A stretch of 64,000 bases of DNA from CAZABP01 sp964483245 (GTDB lineage Bacteria > Planctomycetota > UBA1135 > UBA2386). Position numbers and translations under genes: made by a program. The stretch spans positions 31,782 through 95,781 of the forward strand of contig CAZABP010000012.1 in NCBI GenBank assembly GCA_964483245.1. Direction: 5' to 3'. Shown one piece after another: positions 26,225 to 34,433 of the stretch. A model generated the notes under the pieces. The model was not told the DNA's origin. It saw only the letters and a list, made by a program, of their open reading frames with translations, and made no database searches. Each line of letters begins with the position of its first letter. The first letter of the stretch is position 1.

Positions 26225-27562
26225 TCAGGTCTTCTGCAGGCGTTCGATCTGGTTGGCGACGTCGCGGTATCCGATGTCCTGCTCCAGGATGCGCGAGAAG
26301 TGGCGGAAGGCCTCGTCCTTGCGCCCGGCAGCGAGCGCGATCGTGGCCATCTCGTACAGGATCTCCTTGCCGAGCGTGCCGGCGGGTCCGGCCGATTCGA
26401 GTGCTTTCTGCATCTGGCCGAGCGCGAGGTCGGGCAGGTTCTTGTGGCGGAACGCGCGCCCGAGCTGGAGCAGGGCCTGCGCCTTGTGGCGCGGGTCCTT
26501 GACCGCCTGCTGCAGCTCGGCAACGGCGTCGTCGTGGTCGCCACGGGCGAGGAGGGCGCTACCGAGGTCGTAGCGCAACGCGAGGTCGAGCGGCTGGTCG
26601 GCGACGCGGCGGCGCAGCTCGGCGACGCGGAGGTCGGCGAGGACTCGGCCGGCCTGCTCGGCAGCATGCTCGTCGCCGCGCTTGCGCGCCTCGTCGACGA
26701 TCTGCTCCTGCAGCCGCATGCGCAGGTCCCCGGCGCGCACGGCGAGTTCGCGGTCGTCCGGGGCGAGCTGCGCCGCCCGTTCGACGCAGTCGAGCGCGCC
26801 GCGCAGGTCGCCATCCATCGTGCGCAGCTGCGCGACCTCGAGCAGCAGGCGCCGGTCGTCCGGATTGGCGGCCAGCTTCGCCTCGAGCTCGTCCAGCTCG
26901 GCGGCGATCTCCTCCTTGGTCAACTGCATGCGCTGGCCGCGCTCGATCTCGCGCTGACCCTGGCGATCCTTCAGCAGCTCGCGCGAGCTCTGCGCCGTCT
27001 CGATGCCGGTGGTCCGCAGCGCCCCCTCGGCGGCGAGGTTCTTGCGCGCCTTCAGCGACTCCTGGTCGCGCGGGTCGATCTTGAGCGCCTGCTCGTACAT
27101 CGCGAGCGCGTCGTCGTGCTGGCCGGCCTCGTACAGCAGCGCGCCGGCGTTGCGCGCGGCGACGAGGCAGCGCGGCTGGGCTTCGGCATAGCTCTGGAAC
27201 ACGGCAAGCGCCGACTTGCGGTAGCCGGCGCGTTGCAGCGAGTCGCCGAGCCGCAGGTTCGCGGTCTCGTCGAGCGGGTCGAGCGCGAGATAGCGCTCGT
27301 AGGCTCCGGCCGCCGCTGCGTGCTTGCCGAACATCCGGCACATCGCGCCGATCCCGAGGTTGAGCCCCCCACCGAGCAGCGCGAACACTTTGGACGGCTT
27401 CTTCGCCGCCGCCTGCTGGAACAGCGCCTGCCGCAGTCCGCGGCGCGCGTCACCATTGTCCGGCTGCAACGCGAGCAGCTGCCCGTACAGCTTGACGGCG
27501 TGCGCGTAGTTGCGGCGCTTCACCGCCTCGGCGGCGTTCTGCAGGTGCTTGGTCAGGTCCAT
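26225..27562 (-). CDS. Tetratricopeptide repeat protein
   Basis: 445 aa from the ATG at 27562 (MDLTKHLQNAAEAVKRRNYA); the longer frame upstream overlaps the promoter region of def and lacks homology. At least six TPR-like units are visible, for example YGQLLALQPDNGDARRGL, YERYLALDPLDETANLRLGD, YEQALKIDPRDQESLKARKN and a C-terminal pair around KALESAGPAGTLGKE. A charged coiled-coil segment (LTKEEIAAELDELEAKLAA) separates two TPR blocks. No signal peptide is seen, so a cytoplasmic scaffold is likely. Cotranscribed with rpsT, 11 bases downstream. No specific partner can be named. Confidence 0.85.
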   Translation of the reverse strand: MDLTKHLQNAAEAVKRRNYAHAVKLYGQLLALQPDNGDARRGLRQALFQQAAAKKPSKVFALLGGGLNLGIGAMCRMFGKHAAAAGAYERYLALDPLDETANLRLGDSLQRAGYRKSALAVFQSYAEAQPRCLVAARNAGALLYEAGQHDDALAMYEQALKIDPRDQESLKARKNLAAEGALRTTGIETAQSSRELLKDRQGQREIERGQRMQLTKEEIAAELDELEAKLAANPDDRRLLLEVAQLRTMDGDLRGALDCVERAAQLAPDDRELAVRAGDLRMRLQEQIVDEARKRGDEHAAEQAGRVLADLRVAELRRRVADQPLDLALRYDLGSALLARGDHDDAVAELQQAVKDPRHKAQALLQLGRAFRHKNLPDLALGQMQKALESAGPAGTLGKEILYEMATIALAAGRKDEAFRHFSRILEQDIGYRDVANQIERLQKT

Positions 27563-27690
27563 CGGCGAGCCCGGTCGTGCCTTGACGCCGGGCAAAGGGC
27601 GGAAGAACCTAGCCGCCGCTTCCAACGGCCGCAACCGGCCGCGCCGCCCCGAACTTGCAGATCCGGCGCCGCCGGCCCACTCCGACATCG

Positions 27691-28206
27691 ATGCTGCAGA
27701 TCGTCCGCTACCCCGACCCGGTCCTGCGCCTCGGTGGCAAGCAGGTCGAGACGTTCGACGCCGACCTGGCCCGGACGGCGCGCCAGATGTTCGACCTGAT
27801 GTACGAGCTGCGCGGCGTCGGCCTGGCCGCCCCGCAGGTCGGACTGCAGCTCCGGCTGCTGGTCCTGAACCCGACCGGAGACGCCAAACAGCCGGATCAG
27901 GAGCTGATCCTGGTGAACCCCAAGCTGGGCCGCCGCAAGCAGCCGGAGTTCGACGAGGAAGGCTGCCTGTCGTTTCCCGGGATCTACGCCGAGGTCGAGC
28001 GCGGCCACACGGTCGAGGCGACCTGGCAAGACCTCGAGGGGAAGCCGCAGGCGGCGACGCTGGACGGCTTCGTCGCGCGGATCGTCCAGCACGAGACGGA
28101 TCACCTGGACGGCATCCTGTTCGTCGACCGGCTGAGCCCGATCGACAAGCTCCGCGTGCGGCCGCAGCTGACCGAGATGGAGCGCCGCTTCAAGGCCCGC
28201 GTCTGA
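27691..28206 (+). CDS. def: Peptide deformylase
   Basis: 171 aa. All three family motifs are present: GVGLAAPQVG (residues 43-52), EGCLS with the metal-binding Cys, and QHETDHLDG containing the HExxH metal site. It removes the formyl group from nascent N-termini in the cytoplasm. The ATG at 27691 gives the usual N-terminus (MLQIVRYPDPVLR). It is followed after 3 bases by ribF on the same strand and is divergent from the TPR-rpsT operon. Confidence 0.96.
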   Translation: MLQIVRYPDPVLRLGGKQVETFDADLARTARQMFDLMYELRGVGLAAPQVGLQLRLLVLNPTGDAKQPDQELILVNPKLGRRKQPEFDEEGCLSFPGIYAEVERGHTVEATWQDLEGKPQAATLDGFVARIVQHETDHLDGILFVDRLSPIDKLRVRPQLTEMERRFKARV

Positions 28207-28209
28207 TCG

Positions 28210-29151
28210 ATGCGGATCGTCGAGGGCCTCGCTGCGCTCGATGCCCTCGCGGCCGCGGAGCTGACGCCGCCATCGGTCGCCACGGTCGGCGTGTTCGACG
28301 GGGTCCATCTGGGGCACCTGCGGCTGCTGCACGAGCTGGTCGAGTACGCGGCCGAGCTCGGCGCCGTGCCGACCGTGGTCACGTTCGCCGATCATCCCGA
28401 CCGGCTGCTGCGCGGCGAGGCACCGCCCCCGCTGACGAGTCTCGAGCACCGGCTCCGGCTGCTGCGCCGGGCCGGCGTCGACCGCATCGCGCTGCTGCAG
28501 TTCGACGAGGCGCTGCGCGATCTGTCGGTGCGTGCGTTCGCCGAGCGCGTCCTGGTCGCGGCATTGCGCACCTGCGGACTGTTGCTCGGCTACGACTCGG
28601 CGTTCGGCAAGGATCGTGAAGGCACGCCGGAGCGCCTGCGCGGGATCGGTGCCGAGCTCGGCTTCGCCGTGCGCGTCGCGCGCTCGTTCGAACTCGATGG
28701 CGCGCCGGTCTCGTCGAGCGCGATCCGCGCGGCGATCGCGGCCGGCGACCTGACGCGCGCGCAGCGGATGCTCGGGCGTTGGCCGTCGACGCTCGGACGC
28801 GTCGTCACCGGCGACCATCGCGGGCATGCGCTCGGCTACCCGACCGCGAACCTCGCGGTCGAGACGCCGGTGTTGCCGCCGAGCGGCGTCTATGCGGTCC
28901 AGGTCCTGCACGACGGTGCCGTGCTGCCGGGAGTCGCCAATCTCGGGGTCCGTCCGACGTTCGGCGGGCCGGCCGACGGGCGGACGCTCGAGGTGCACCT
29001 GCTCGACTTCGATGGGGAGCTGTACGGCCGGCTGCTCGAGGTCATGTTCCTGGCGCGGATCCGTGACGAGCGGAGGTTCACCGGCGCCGACGCACTGCGG
29101 GCGCAGATCGCGCGCGACGTGGAAACCGCGCGCGCGATCCTGGCCGGCTGA
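28210..29151 (+). CDS. ribF: Bifunctional riboflavin kinase / FAD synthetase
   Basis: 313 aa. The N-terminal nucleotidyltransferase domain shows GVFDGVHLGH (about 27-36), GYDSAFGKDREGT and SSSAIRAAI; the C-terminal flavokinase domain has GYPTANLAV and GVANLGVRPTFGG, with the DRGHALGYPT-type PTAN motif. It makes FMN and then FAD from riboflavin and ATP in the cytoplasm, feeding flavoproteins such as the SdhA encoded in this window. It is 3 bases downstream of def, implying cotranscription. Confidence 0.96.
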   Translation: MRIVEGLAALDALAAAELTPPSVATVGVFDGVHLGHLRLLHELVEYAAELGAVPTVVTFADHPDRLLRGEAPPPLTSLEHRLRLLRRAGVDRIALLQFDEALRDLSVRAFAERVLVAALRTCGLLLGYDSAFGKDREGTPERLRGIGAELGFAVRVARSFELDGAPVSSSAIRAAIAAGDLTRAQRMLGRWPSTLGRVVTGDHRGHALGYPTANLAVETPVLPPSGVYAVQVLHDGAVLPGVANLGVRPTFGGPADGRTLEVHLLDFDGELYGRLLEVMFLARIRDERRFTGADALRAQIARDVETARAILAG

Positions 29152-29156
29152 GATGG

Positions 29157-29162
29157 GATACT
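29157..29162 (+). promoter_or_regulatory. Candidate -10 element of a leaderless promoter
   Basis: GATACT lies 6 bases before the ATG at 29169, with no Shine-Dalgarno between. The same arrangement (TAnnnT-like box 6-9 bases before the start) precedes the genes at 20757, 35093 and 52402. No good -35 box is seen. Confidence 0.3.
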
Positions 29163-29168
29163 GCGCGC

Positions 29169-31316
29169 ATGCGCGCTGCGTCGCACCTCCTCCTCACGCT
29201 GCTGCTCGGTGCCGCGCCCGTCCTGCGCGCGCAGCACGAGGTCGCCGACTCCGCCTGCGGGTTCGCGATCACGCTGCCGAGTGCGGACTGGAAGCTGCAG
29301 GACCACAGCGGGCAGGGGGCGGTCGTGCACATCTACTCGCCGACGACGCCGCCGGTGCCGCGCGTGACGTTGCTGCGGATCCCGGCCGCGTTCCTGCCGG
29401 ACGGGCTCGCGACGCGCGCGAGCCAGATGCGGGCGATGCCGGCGCTGCAGTGCGAGCCGGTCGTGGCAGCGACGCTGGCCGGGCGCGACGCGCAGCAGTT
29501 CGAATACACCGGCGGCGGCGTGCGCCACATCGAACGCGCGCTGCTGCTCGGCGATGCCTACACGATCCTGCAGATCGCGGCGAAGCCGGGCGATTGGCAG
29601 GAGCCGCAGCGCGCTGCCGCTTACGAGCAGGTCTGGACCTCGGCGCGCCTCGTCGAGCTCGCGGCACCGGTGAAGCTGTCGGTCGATCCGAAAACGCCCG
29701 AGCAGGTGCGGCAGACGCGCGCCGCGCTCGAGCCAGCGCCGCAGCCGTTCGAGTTGCGCGCGCACGACCTGCAGGTGCGGATCGAACCGGCGACCGGCCG
29801 CGTCGAAGTGCGCGACGAGCTGACGATCGCCGCGCGCGGCCAGGAAGTGGCGGAGCTCGAGCTGTTCTGCACCCTGGTCGAGATCGATGGCATCCGCTGC
29901 GGGGACCAAGAACTGCAGTGGGAGAAGCAGGACGACCGGACGCTGCGGCTCCAGCTCGCGCAGCCGCTGGCGCCCGGCGCGGAGACGCGCCTGCAGTTCA
30001 CCGCGCATGCCGAGAAGTTCCATACCGCGGTCGACCAGAAGCTCGTCGCGGAGATCGCGGTGTTCGGTCAGGTCGAGCCGACGTCGTCGTTCACGTCGCA
30101 CGTCCTCTACTACCCGGTCGATCAGCGCAACGACGCCCAGGTGCGGATCGCGCTGTCGGTGCCGCACGGCTACGTCGCCGTCAGTGGCGGCAACGCGCTC
30201 GGCAGCGAGCAGGACGGAGACCGCGTCGTCTTCCGCTACGAGGAGCCCCTGCGCACGCCGCGGCTGCTGCCGTTCGGCTTCGCCGTCGCGCGCTACGAAG
30301 TGCTGCGGGACGAGCTCCCCTCCGGGCTGCAGCTCGAGATCTGGCATCCGCAGCACAAGCAGAAGGAGGCAGCGCAGCGGATGCGGATCGCACGCATCTG
30401 CGGCGAGCTGTTCGAGCAGCGGATGGGGCCGCTGCCGTGGCGCCGGGTCGCGTTCTGCTGGGTGGCGCCAACACGCAAGGAGACCGGGGTGAGCCTGCCG
30501 GGGCAGGTCCTCGTGTCGGATGGGTTCTTCCGCGATGCCAGCGGCGTCGAGCTGAGCGGCGCGCGGCTCAACGATCCGCAGACGCTCGGGCCGCTGCTGA
30601 TCGCCGACGAGCTGTCGCACCAGTGGAACGCGTATGCCGTGCCGCTGCCGAACGAGCTCGCCGAAGGGATCTCGACGTTCACCAACCTGCTGTTCCTCGA
30701 AGTCGAGCGCGGGCGGGAGGAGTACCGCCGTGGGATCGAGTTCTGTGCGCATGCGTACCGCGCCGTCGCGGCGGACGCCGTCGACGTGGCGCTCGCGGAT
30801 CCGGGGCTGTACCGCTCGTCCGTCTACCGCGTCGTCGCATTCTGCAAGGTGCCGGCCGTGCTCGACCTGCTGCGGCACCGGCTCGGCGAGGAGCGGTTCT
30901 GGCGCGCGTGGAAGCACGTGTTCACGACGCTGCGCGGCGAGCGCGGCGGCTATGCGCCGTTCGTGACTGCGTTCGGGGCGGGCGCCGAGGCGGAGCTCGC
31001 GGGGTTCTTCGACCAGTGGTTCTTCCAGGCCGGACACCCGCAGCCGCAGGTGCGCTGGTCGCAACGCGCTGGCGAGCAGGGACCGCTGTTGACACTCGCA
31101 GTCGAACAGGCGGAACCGGGCGGGCTGTTCGAGTTCCAGCTCGTCGTCGAGGCCGACTGCGGCGCCGCCGGCAAGATCGCGCTCGAACCGCTCGCCGTGA
31201 CGCAGCGCAGCCAGTCGTTCGAGCGCGCGCTGCCGGCGGAGGCCCGGGACGTGACTGTGCGCGCCGAGGCGGACTCGCCGCTGATTCCGGTCACCGTCGC
31301 TGCGGCCGATCGCTGA
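29169..31316 (+). CDS. M1-peptidase-like secreted protein with an altered zinc motif
   Basis: 715 aa with a signal peptide (AASHLLLTLLLGAAPVLRAQ). Residues about 22-180 form an N-terminal domain of unknown type; 190-715 follow the gluzincin/M1 aminopeptidase plan, with an N-terminal beta domain, a catalytic-like domain and C-terminal helices. The zinc motif reads DELSHQW at 480-486: the first His of HExxH is Asp480, while Glu481, His484 and a candidate third ligand Glu499 (in ELAEGIS) are kept. It may be inactive, bind metal differently, or have become a binding protein. The protein would be periplasmic. Transcribed in the same direction as ribF, 17 bases away. Confidence 0.78.
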   Translation: MRAASHLLLTLLLGAAPVLRAQHEVADSACGFAITLPSADWKLQDHSGQGAVVHIYSPTTPPVPRVTLLRIPAAFLPDGLATRASQMRAMPALQCEPVVAATLAGRDAQQFEYTGGGVRHIERALLLGDAYTILQIAAKPGDWQEPQRAAAYEQVWTSARLVELAAPVKLSVDPKTPEQVRQTRAALEPAPQPFELRAHDLQVRIEPATGRVEVRDELTIAARGQEVAELELFCTLVEIDGIRCGDQELQWEKQDDRTLRLQLAQPLAPGAETRLQFTAHAEKFHTAVDQKLVAEIAVFGQVEPTSSFTSHVLYYPVDQRNDAQVRIALSVPHGYVAVSGGNALGSEQDGDRVVFRYEEPLRTPRLLPFGFAVARYEVLRDELPSGLQLEIWHPQHKQKEAAQRMRIARICGELFEQRMGPLPWRRVAFCWVAPTRKETGVSLPGQVLVSDGFFRDASGVELSGARLNDPQTLGPLLIADELSHQWNAYAVPLPNELAEGISTFTNLLFLEVERGREEYRRGIEFCAHAYRAVAADAVDVALADPGLYRSSVYRVVAFCKVPAVLDLLRHRLGEERFWRAWKHVFTTLRGERGGYAPFVTAFGAGAEAELAGFFDQWFFQAGHPQPQVRWSQRAGEQGPLLTLAVEQAEPGGLFEFQLVVEADCGAAGKIALEPLAVTQRSQSFERALPAEARDVTVRAEADSPLIPVTVAAADR

Positions 31317-31328
31317 ACGTGGCTCGGC

Positions 31329-31356
31329 TTGATCCGCGGCCGGGCAGCGCTACCGT
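31329..31356 (+). promoter_or_regulatory. Probable tRNA-Phe promoter
   Basis: TTGATC (31329-31334) and TACCGT (31351-31356) are spaced 16 bases, with the -10 box 13 bases before the tRNA 5' end. This is the best -35/-10 pair I see in the window. Confidence 0.45.
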
Positions 31357-31369
31357 GCGCGGCCCGCGT

Positions 31370-31445
31370 GGGTAGGTAGCTCAGCTGGTAGAGCACAGCA
31401 CTGAAAATGCTGGGGTCGCCGGTTCAACTCCGGCCCTGCCCACCA
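31370..31445 (+). tRNA. tRNA-Phe (GAA)
   Basis: 76 bases including an encoded CCA. The acceptor stem pairs GGGTAGG with CCTGCCC (one G-T pair). The D-arm carries AGCTCAGCTGGTAGAGC. The anticodon stem CAGCA/TGCTG encloses loop CTGAAAA with anticodon GAA. The T-arm is GCCGG-TTCAACT-CCGGC. Its last 45 bases are duplicated exactly at 32647-32691, marking an integration site. Confidence 0.97.
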
Positions 31446-31608
31446 GTTATGGCTTCGGCGCGGCGTATCCGTTAGCCCAGGCCGCCTTTGTGGCGCCGAA
31501 CGCGTCCAACCACGCGCGTGTTCGCGGCCGCGACCCCTCATCGGGGTGGAAGCCAGGATCCGAGCGCACGTGCCTCCGCCTTCGGACAACAGTGGGACGG
31601 GTGAGCCA

Positions 31609-32124
31609 TCAGTTGTCCTCTGGCTTTTCTCGAGACGTCGCCTCACCTGCCGCTTCGAGCGCGCGGCGGACCACATCGTCCGAGATCCAGAACCCGACAT
31701 CGATCAGCGCATGCAGCAGGGGCTCGACCCGTTCGATGGCGCGCGCACGCTTCGCATGGACAAGAACGCCGAGTGTGCCCTGGACGGGCAGACCGAGCCG
31801 CTTGGCGGCAGCACGGCCTCGGCGCTCGTCGATCAACACGAGGTCCGCGTTCTCACGCCGGGCGAGCGCGAGTGCAGCGGCCTCGCCGGCATCCAGTCCC
31901 GTCAGCAGCGTGCGAAGGACCGGATCCTCGGCGTCCCAGGCGACGACCTCCAGCCACTTCGCTTGCGCAACCTCTGCGCTCCCCGGATGGCCGGCGCCGC
32001 GTTCGACGACCTCCTCGAACACCACGCGCGGAACGAGCACGCGGTCGTGCAGTGTGCGCAGCAGGTCGAGCTGTCCGACCGCGCTCAGGTAGATGAGCGG
32101 GCCCGAGTCCGCGACGACGAGCAC
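31609..32124 (-). CDS. PIN-domain-like toxin (DUF3368)
   Basis: 171 aa. It opens with VVADSGPLIYLSAVGQLDLL, the first acidic motif of PIN-like DUF3368 proteins, and keeps later acidic residues in DAGEAAALALA and DLVLIDERRGRAAAKRLGL, plus GTLGVLVHAKR. PIN proteins are metal-dependent RNases; DUF3368 members are predicted VapC-like toxins. The gene follows the UPF0175 antitoxin after 6 bases on the same strand, the standard antitoxin-toxin order. It lies in the att-flanked insertion. Confidence 0.88.
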   Translation of the reverse strand: MLVVADSGPLIYLSAVGQLDLLRTLHDRVLVPRVVFEEVVERGAGHPGSAEVAQAKWLEVVAWDAEDPVLRTLLTGLDAGEAAALALARRENADLVLIDERRGRAAAKRLGLPVQGTLGVLVHAKRARAIERVEPLLHALIDVGFWISDDVVRRALEAAGEATSREKPEDN

Positions 32125-32130
32125 GATGCG

Positions 32131-32397
32131 CTACGAGAGCTCTTCGTCGAGCTCGTTCGGGTCGTAGTCGAAGGCGGTCAGCCGGTGCTGGCCCATGATC
32201 TGGAGGAACCGCGCACGCGGCAGCCCGGCCAGCTCGGCCGCCTTCCCGTGGCCAAGACGGCGCTCACGAACCTGCTCTAGCAACCAAAGCAGGCGGAGCT
32301 CCGCCGAGATCCGCTCAGGATCCCAGGGATGCACTTCGAACACTTCCTCGGGTAGCTCGACCTGCACCGTCCGCGACTTGCCGTTCGGTCCCGTCAT
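32131..32397 (-). CDS. UPF0175-family antitoxin
   Basis: 88 aa. The central part (AELRLLWLLEQVRERRLGHGKAAELAGLPRARFLQIMGQH) is the helix-turn-helix-like core of UPF0175, which pairs with DUF3368 toxins; the N-terminal VQVELPEEVFEV is also typical. It likely neutralises the downstream PIN-like toxin and represses the pair. The two genes are 6 bases apart. Confidence 0.86.
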   Translation of the reverse strand: MTGPNGKSRTVQVELPEEVFEVHPWDPERISAELRLLWLLEQVRERRLGHGKAAELAGLPRARFLQIMGQHRLTAFDYDPNELDEELS

Positions 32398-32646
32398 CGT
32401 GGTGCCAGACTACTACCAGAACCCGCCGGTTGCTCCGTGGCCTGGCTCGCCATCCCGCAACCGCGACAGCGGAGCGGGCATCGCGGCATGAGCCTGGGCT
32501 CACGGCTGGGCTAACGCAAAGCTCGCGAGAACCACGCGGAAGCAGCCACATCGAAGCCTTGTCGTTCTGGGTACCGAAGCGTGACAAACTGCGCAGCAAG
32601 GACTTGCGACCGCGAGGCCCAAGCGGCGTCGCATGGCCTCGACGCT

Positions 32647-32691
32647 CTGAAAATGCTGGGGTCGCCGGTTCAACTCCGGCCCTGCCCACCA
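32647..32691 (+). repeat. Duplicated 3' end of tRNA-Phe (putative att site)
   Basis: Forty-five bases identical to 31401-31445, spanning the anticodon loop through the CCA end. The 5' half of a tRNA is absent, so this is not a functional gene. It marks the far end of the micro-island. Confidence 0.85.
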
Positions 32692-32744
32692 TCGACGCCT
32701 GATCCGATCGGCGCGGGCGCCGGACCTGCGCAGCTGGCCAGCTT

Positions 32745-33041
32745 TCAGTCCGGCCTGATCCAGGGTGGCGCGGGTGTGACGATCTGCCTGGCTAGCACTG
32801 CTCCCTGTTCCGTCAGGACGAGCGTCGGGCCCACCAATCGGATCGGCAGCGGTGGTTGCTGCGGTGCGAGTGCGACCAGTCCTTCGCGGATTGCGTCCCA
32901 GAGCACTGCTTCGAGACACTCGGGATCTCTGCCGTGCTCCTCGCACCATCGCCATCGATCACGGATGCGCAGAACGTCGCCTGGTTCCGGCTCCCGACCA
33001 GCGCGCTTGAATGCAGCCAAGAGTTCGCTGACTCGTACCAT
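32745..33041 (-). CDS. Small hypothetical protein
   Basis: 98 aa from ATG 33041 with a GGAG motif about 9 bases upstream. The sequence begins MVRVSELLAAFKRAGREPEP and contains DRWRWCEEHGRDPECLEAVLWD, a charged, helix-forming composition with no recognisable domain. The frame stays open further upstream, but that extension has no coding character. It lies just beyond the tRNA-Phe duplication and might be island-related. The call as a gene is uncertain. Confidence 0.4.
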   Translation of the reverse strand: MVRVSELLAAFKRAGREPEPGDVLRIRDRWRWCEEHGRDPECLEAVLWDAIREGLVALAPQQPPLPIRLVGPTLVLTEQGAVLARQIVTPAPPWIRPD

Positions 33042-33452
33042 GCGTTGTCTCCGGGTGACAAGACAGGGGAACCGCGCATGCGTTACTGCGCATCGGACTG
33101 CTCTTGGCTGCAAGAGATGCATCGAGCTGCGACTCCGGAACTGGGGACGAGCTCGCCAGGGTTTCCCGCAGGCAGGCACCGGTCCTCGCTTCTTCGGCGG
33201 ACCTTGCTGGCCGAGTGTGCCGCGGCAGCAGTCCGCTGCGAGCACTGCAGCACCATCCACGCCCGGTCGAACCGGCGCGTGCTGATGTCGGCTTCCCGCA
33301 TGCAGTAGTACACCGAGCCGGGTCGCCCCACATCGTGCCGGACGCTTCGGCGCTCGAGATCTGCAGCACCGTGTGAACGGGCTCCCGACACCGGCTCGCG
33401 GGACTGCACTTTGCAGCGTCCGCTGCACCCCTTTCCGACCGGAGTCGAACCG
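33042..33452. other. Intergenic region without a recognisable gene
   Basis: About 410 bases. Several overlapping frames are open on both strands but none has a plausible start, ribosome site or recognisable protein. Base composition is somewhat less GC-rich than the flanks, as in the adjoining island. It may be decayed accessory DNA. Confidence 0.4.
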
Positions 33453-33836
33453 ATGTTCAGGCACGCGAACGCATTCAGCAGTTTCTCCGTGGACGACCTC
33501 GCCGAGGCAAAGCGGTTCTACGACGGCACGCTCGACCTCGAAGTCGTCGAGACGCCCGAGGGTCTCGAACTGCGGCTCGAGAACGGCACCCGGGTCTTCA
33601 TCTACCCTTCGCAGGACAACGCACCGGCGGATCACACGGTGTTGAACTTCGAGGTCGACGACGTCGATGCCGCGATCGACGCGCTCGCCGAGCGTGGCGT
33701 GCACATGGAGCACTACGACCGGCCGGACCTGCAGACCGATGCGCGCGGGATCTTCCGTGGCGAAGGCGGTCCGGAAGCGATCGCGTGGTTCAAGGATCCG
33801 GCCGGCAACGTCCTGTCGGTGATCCAGCCACGATGA
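33453..33836 (+). CDS. VOC-superfamily (glyoxalase-like) protein
   Basis: 127 aa. A single vicinal-oxygen-chelate unit with paired beta-alpha-beta-beta-beta modules: FSSFSVDDLAEAKRFYDGTL, then RVFIYPSQ, DHTVLNFEVDDVDAAIDALAERG and the C-terminal DPAGNVLSVIQ typical of the fold. Metal ligands cannot be assigned with confidence, so the reaction (resistance protein, dioxygenase or isomerase type) is open. The ATG at 33453 is preferred over a frame extended 14 codons upstream, because GGAG lies 9 bases before it and it matches family N-termini. Confidence 0.85.
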   Translation: MFRHANAFSSFSVDDLAEAKRFYDGTLDLEVVETPEGLELRLENGTRVFIYPSQDNAPADHTVLNFEVDDVDAAIDALAERGVHMEHYDRPDLQTDARGIFRGEGGPEAIAWFKDPAGNVLSVIQPR

Positions 33837-33885
33837 TGGCGCGGCGCCGACCGACCCGGTCGCCGCACGACCATGCTGCGAGCGA

Positions 33886-34287
33886 TCACACAGGTGACGC
33901 CGGAGCCTCGCCGCCGGCCGCACGCCCGAATCGCGCGAACACTTCGATCGGTCCGACGATGTGGTCGTTGAGCAGCTCGAGATCCTCAGCCGGGATCCAC
34001 CATTCGGTGTGGTGCGCCGCGCCGACCTTATGGATTTCGTAGCGCGTCATGAAGTCGCGCTCGACCGCGAACCGCATGACGAATCCGGCGCCGGATTCCG
34101 CCACGTTCCACCGCTGCGCGATCTCGGTCGCGTAGCGCTCGTTGGTCACCGGGTAGAAGATCGGCTGCTCCGGCAACCGCGGCGGCCAGCGGCGGAATCC
34201 GGAGTCCGCCAGCAGCGCGAACTCATTCGGACCCACTGGCCGATAGAGCGTCACCGTCGAAGCGCCAGCGTCGGGCGATGAGTTCAC
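33886..34287 (-). CDS. ADP-ribosylation/crystallin J1-like small protein
   Basis: 133 aa. The sequence contains the blocks LYRPVGPNEFALLADSGF, WPPRLPEQPIFYPVTNE, GFVMRFAVERDFM and EWWIPAEDLELLNDHIVGPI, which match a widespread family of about 130 aa, common in cyanobacteria, often auto-annotated as ADP-ribosylation/crystallin J1. No ADP-ribosylglycohydrolase metal motif is visible, so that annotated name should not be taken as function. A cytoplasmic protein is expected. Its 3' end is 49 bases from the convergent VOC gene. Confidence 0.75.
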   Translation of the reverse strand: MNSSPDAGASTVTLYRPVGPNEFALLADSGFRRWPPRLPEQPIFYPVTNERYATEIAQRWNVAESGAGFVMRFAVERDFMTRYEIHKVGAAHHTEWWIPAEDLELLNDHIVGPIEVFARFGRAAGGEAPASPV

Positions 34288-34433
34288 GCGGGAACGCTAT
34301 CTCGGCGCGGCGACGAGCACGTACCGCAGCCCGCGAAACGCAACGCGCGCGGGGGCGGACCGGCGCGCACTGCTCCACTGGGATCGCGTTTCCAAGGACT
34401 TCGCGTCGCCCGGCCGTACTCCCGCGCCACCGC

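Larger units (their letters stand above)
31401..32691. mobile_element. tRNA-Phe-targeted micro-island carrying a toxin-antitoxin pair
   Basis: The 45-base 3' segment of tRNA-Phe (31401-31445, anticodon loop to CCA) recurs identically at 32647-32691. Identical tRNA 3' ends as direct repeats are the classic att signature of tyrosine-recombinase insertion, where the element restores the target gene. The repeat-to-repeat unit is 1246 bases and holds only a DUF3368 PIN-like toxin and a UPF0175 antitoxin; no integrase gene lies inside. An 11-bp inverted repeat (CGTTAGCCCAG at 31470-31480 and its complement at 32506-32516) also brackets the gene pair. It could be a satellite mobilised in trans or the deletion remnant of a larger island. 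Confidence 0.7.

Noticed and set aside
23862..26573. Long plus-strand frame with DPDPDPDP and RTRTRT strings
   Set aside because: It is produced by the hexanucleotide arms and by the wrong frame of the squalene-repeat gene; composition is not protein-like and it crosses two unrelated genes.
31350..32955. Minus-strand frames encoding AGPELNRRPQHFQ-like peptides over the tRNA and its duplicated end
   Set aside because: These are antisense translations of the tRNA-Phe sequence, a well-known source of spurious protein annotations; they have no independent support.
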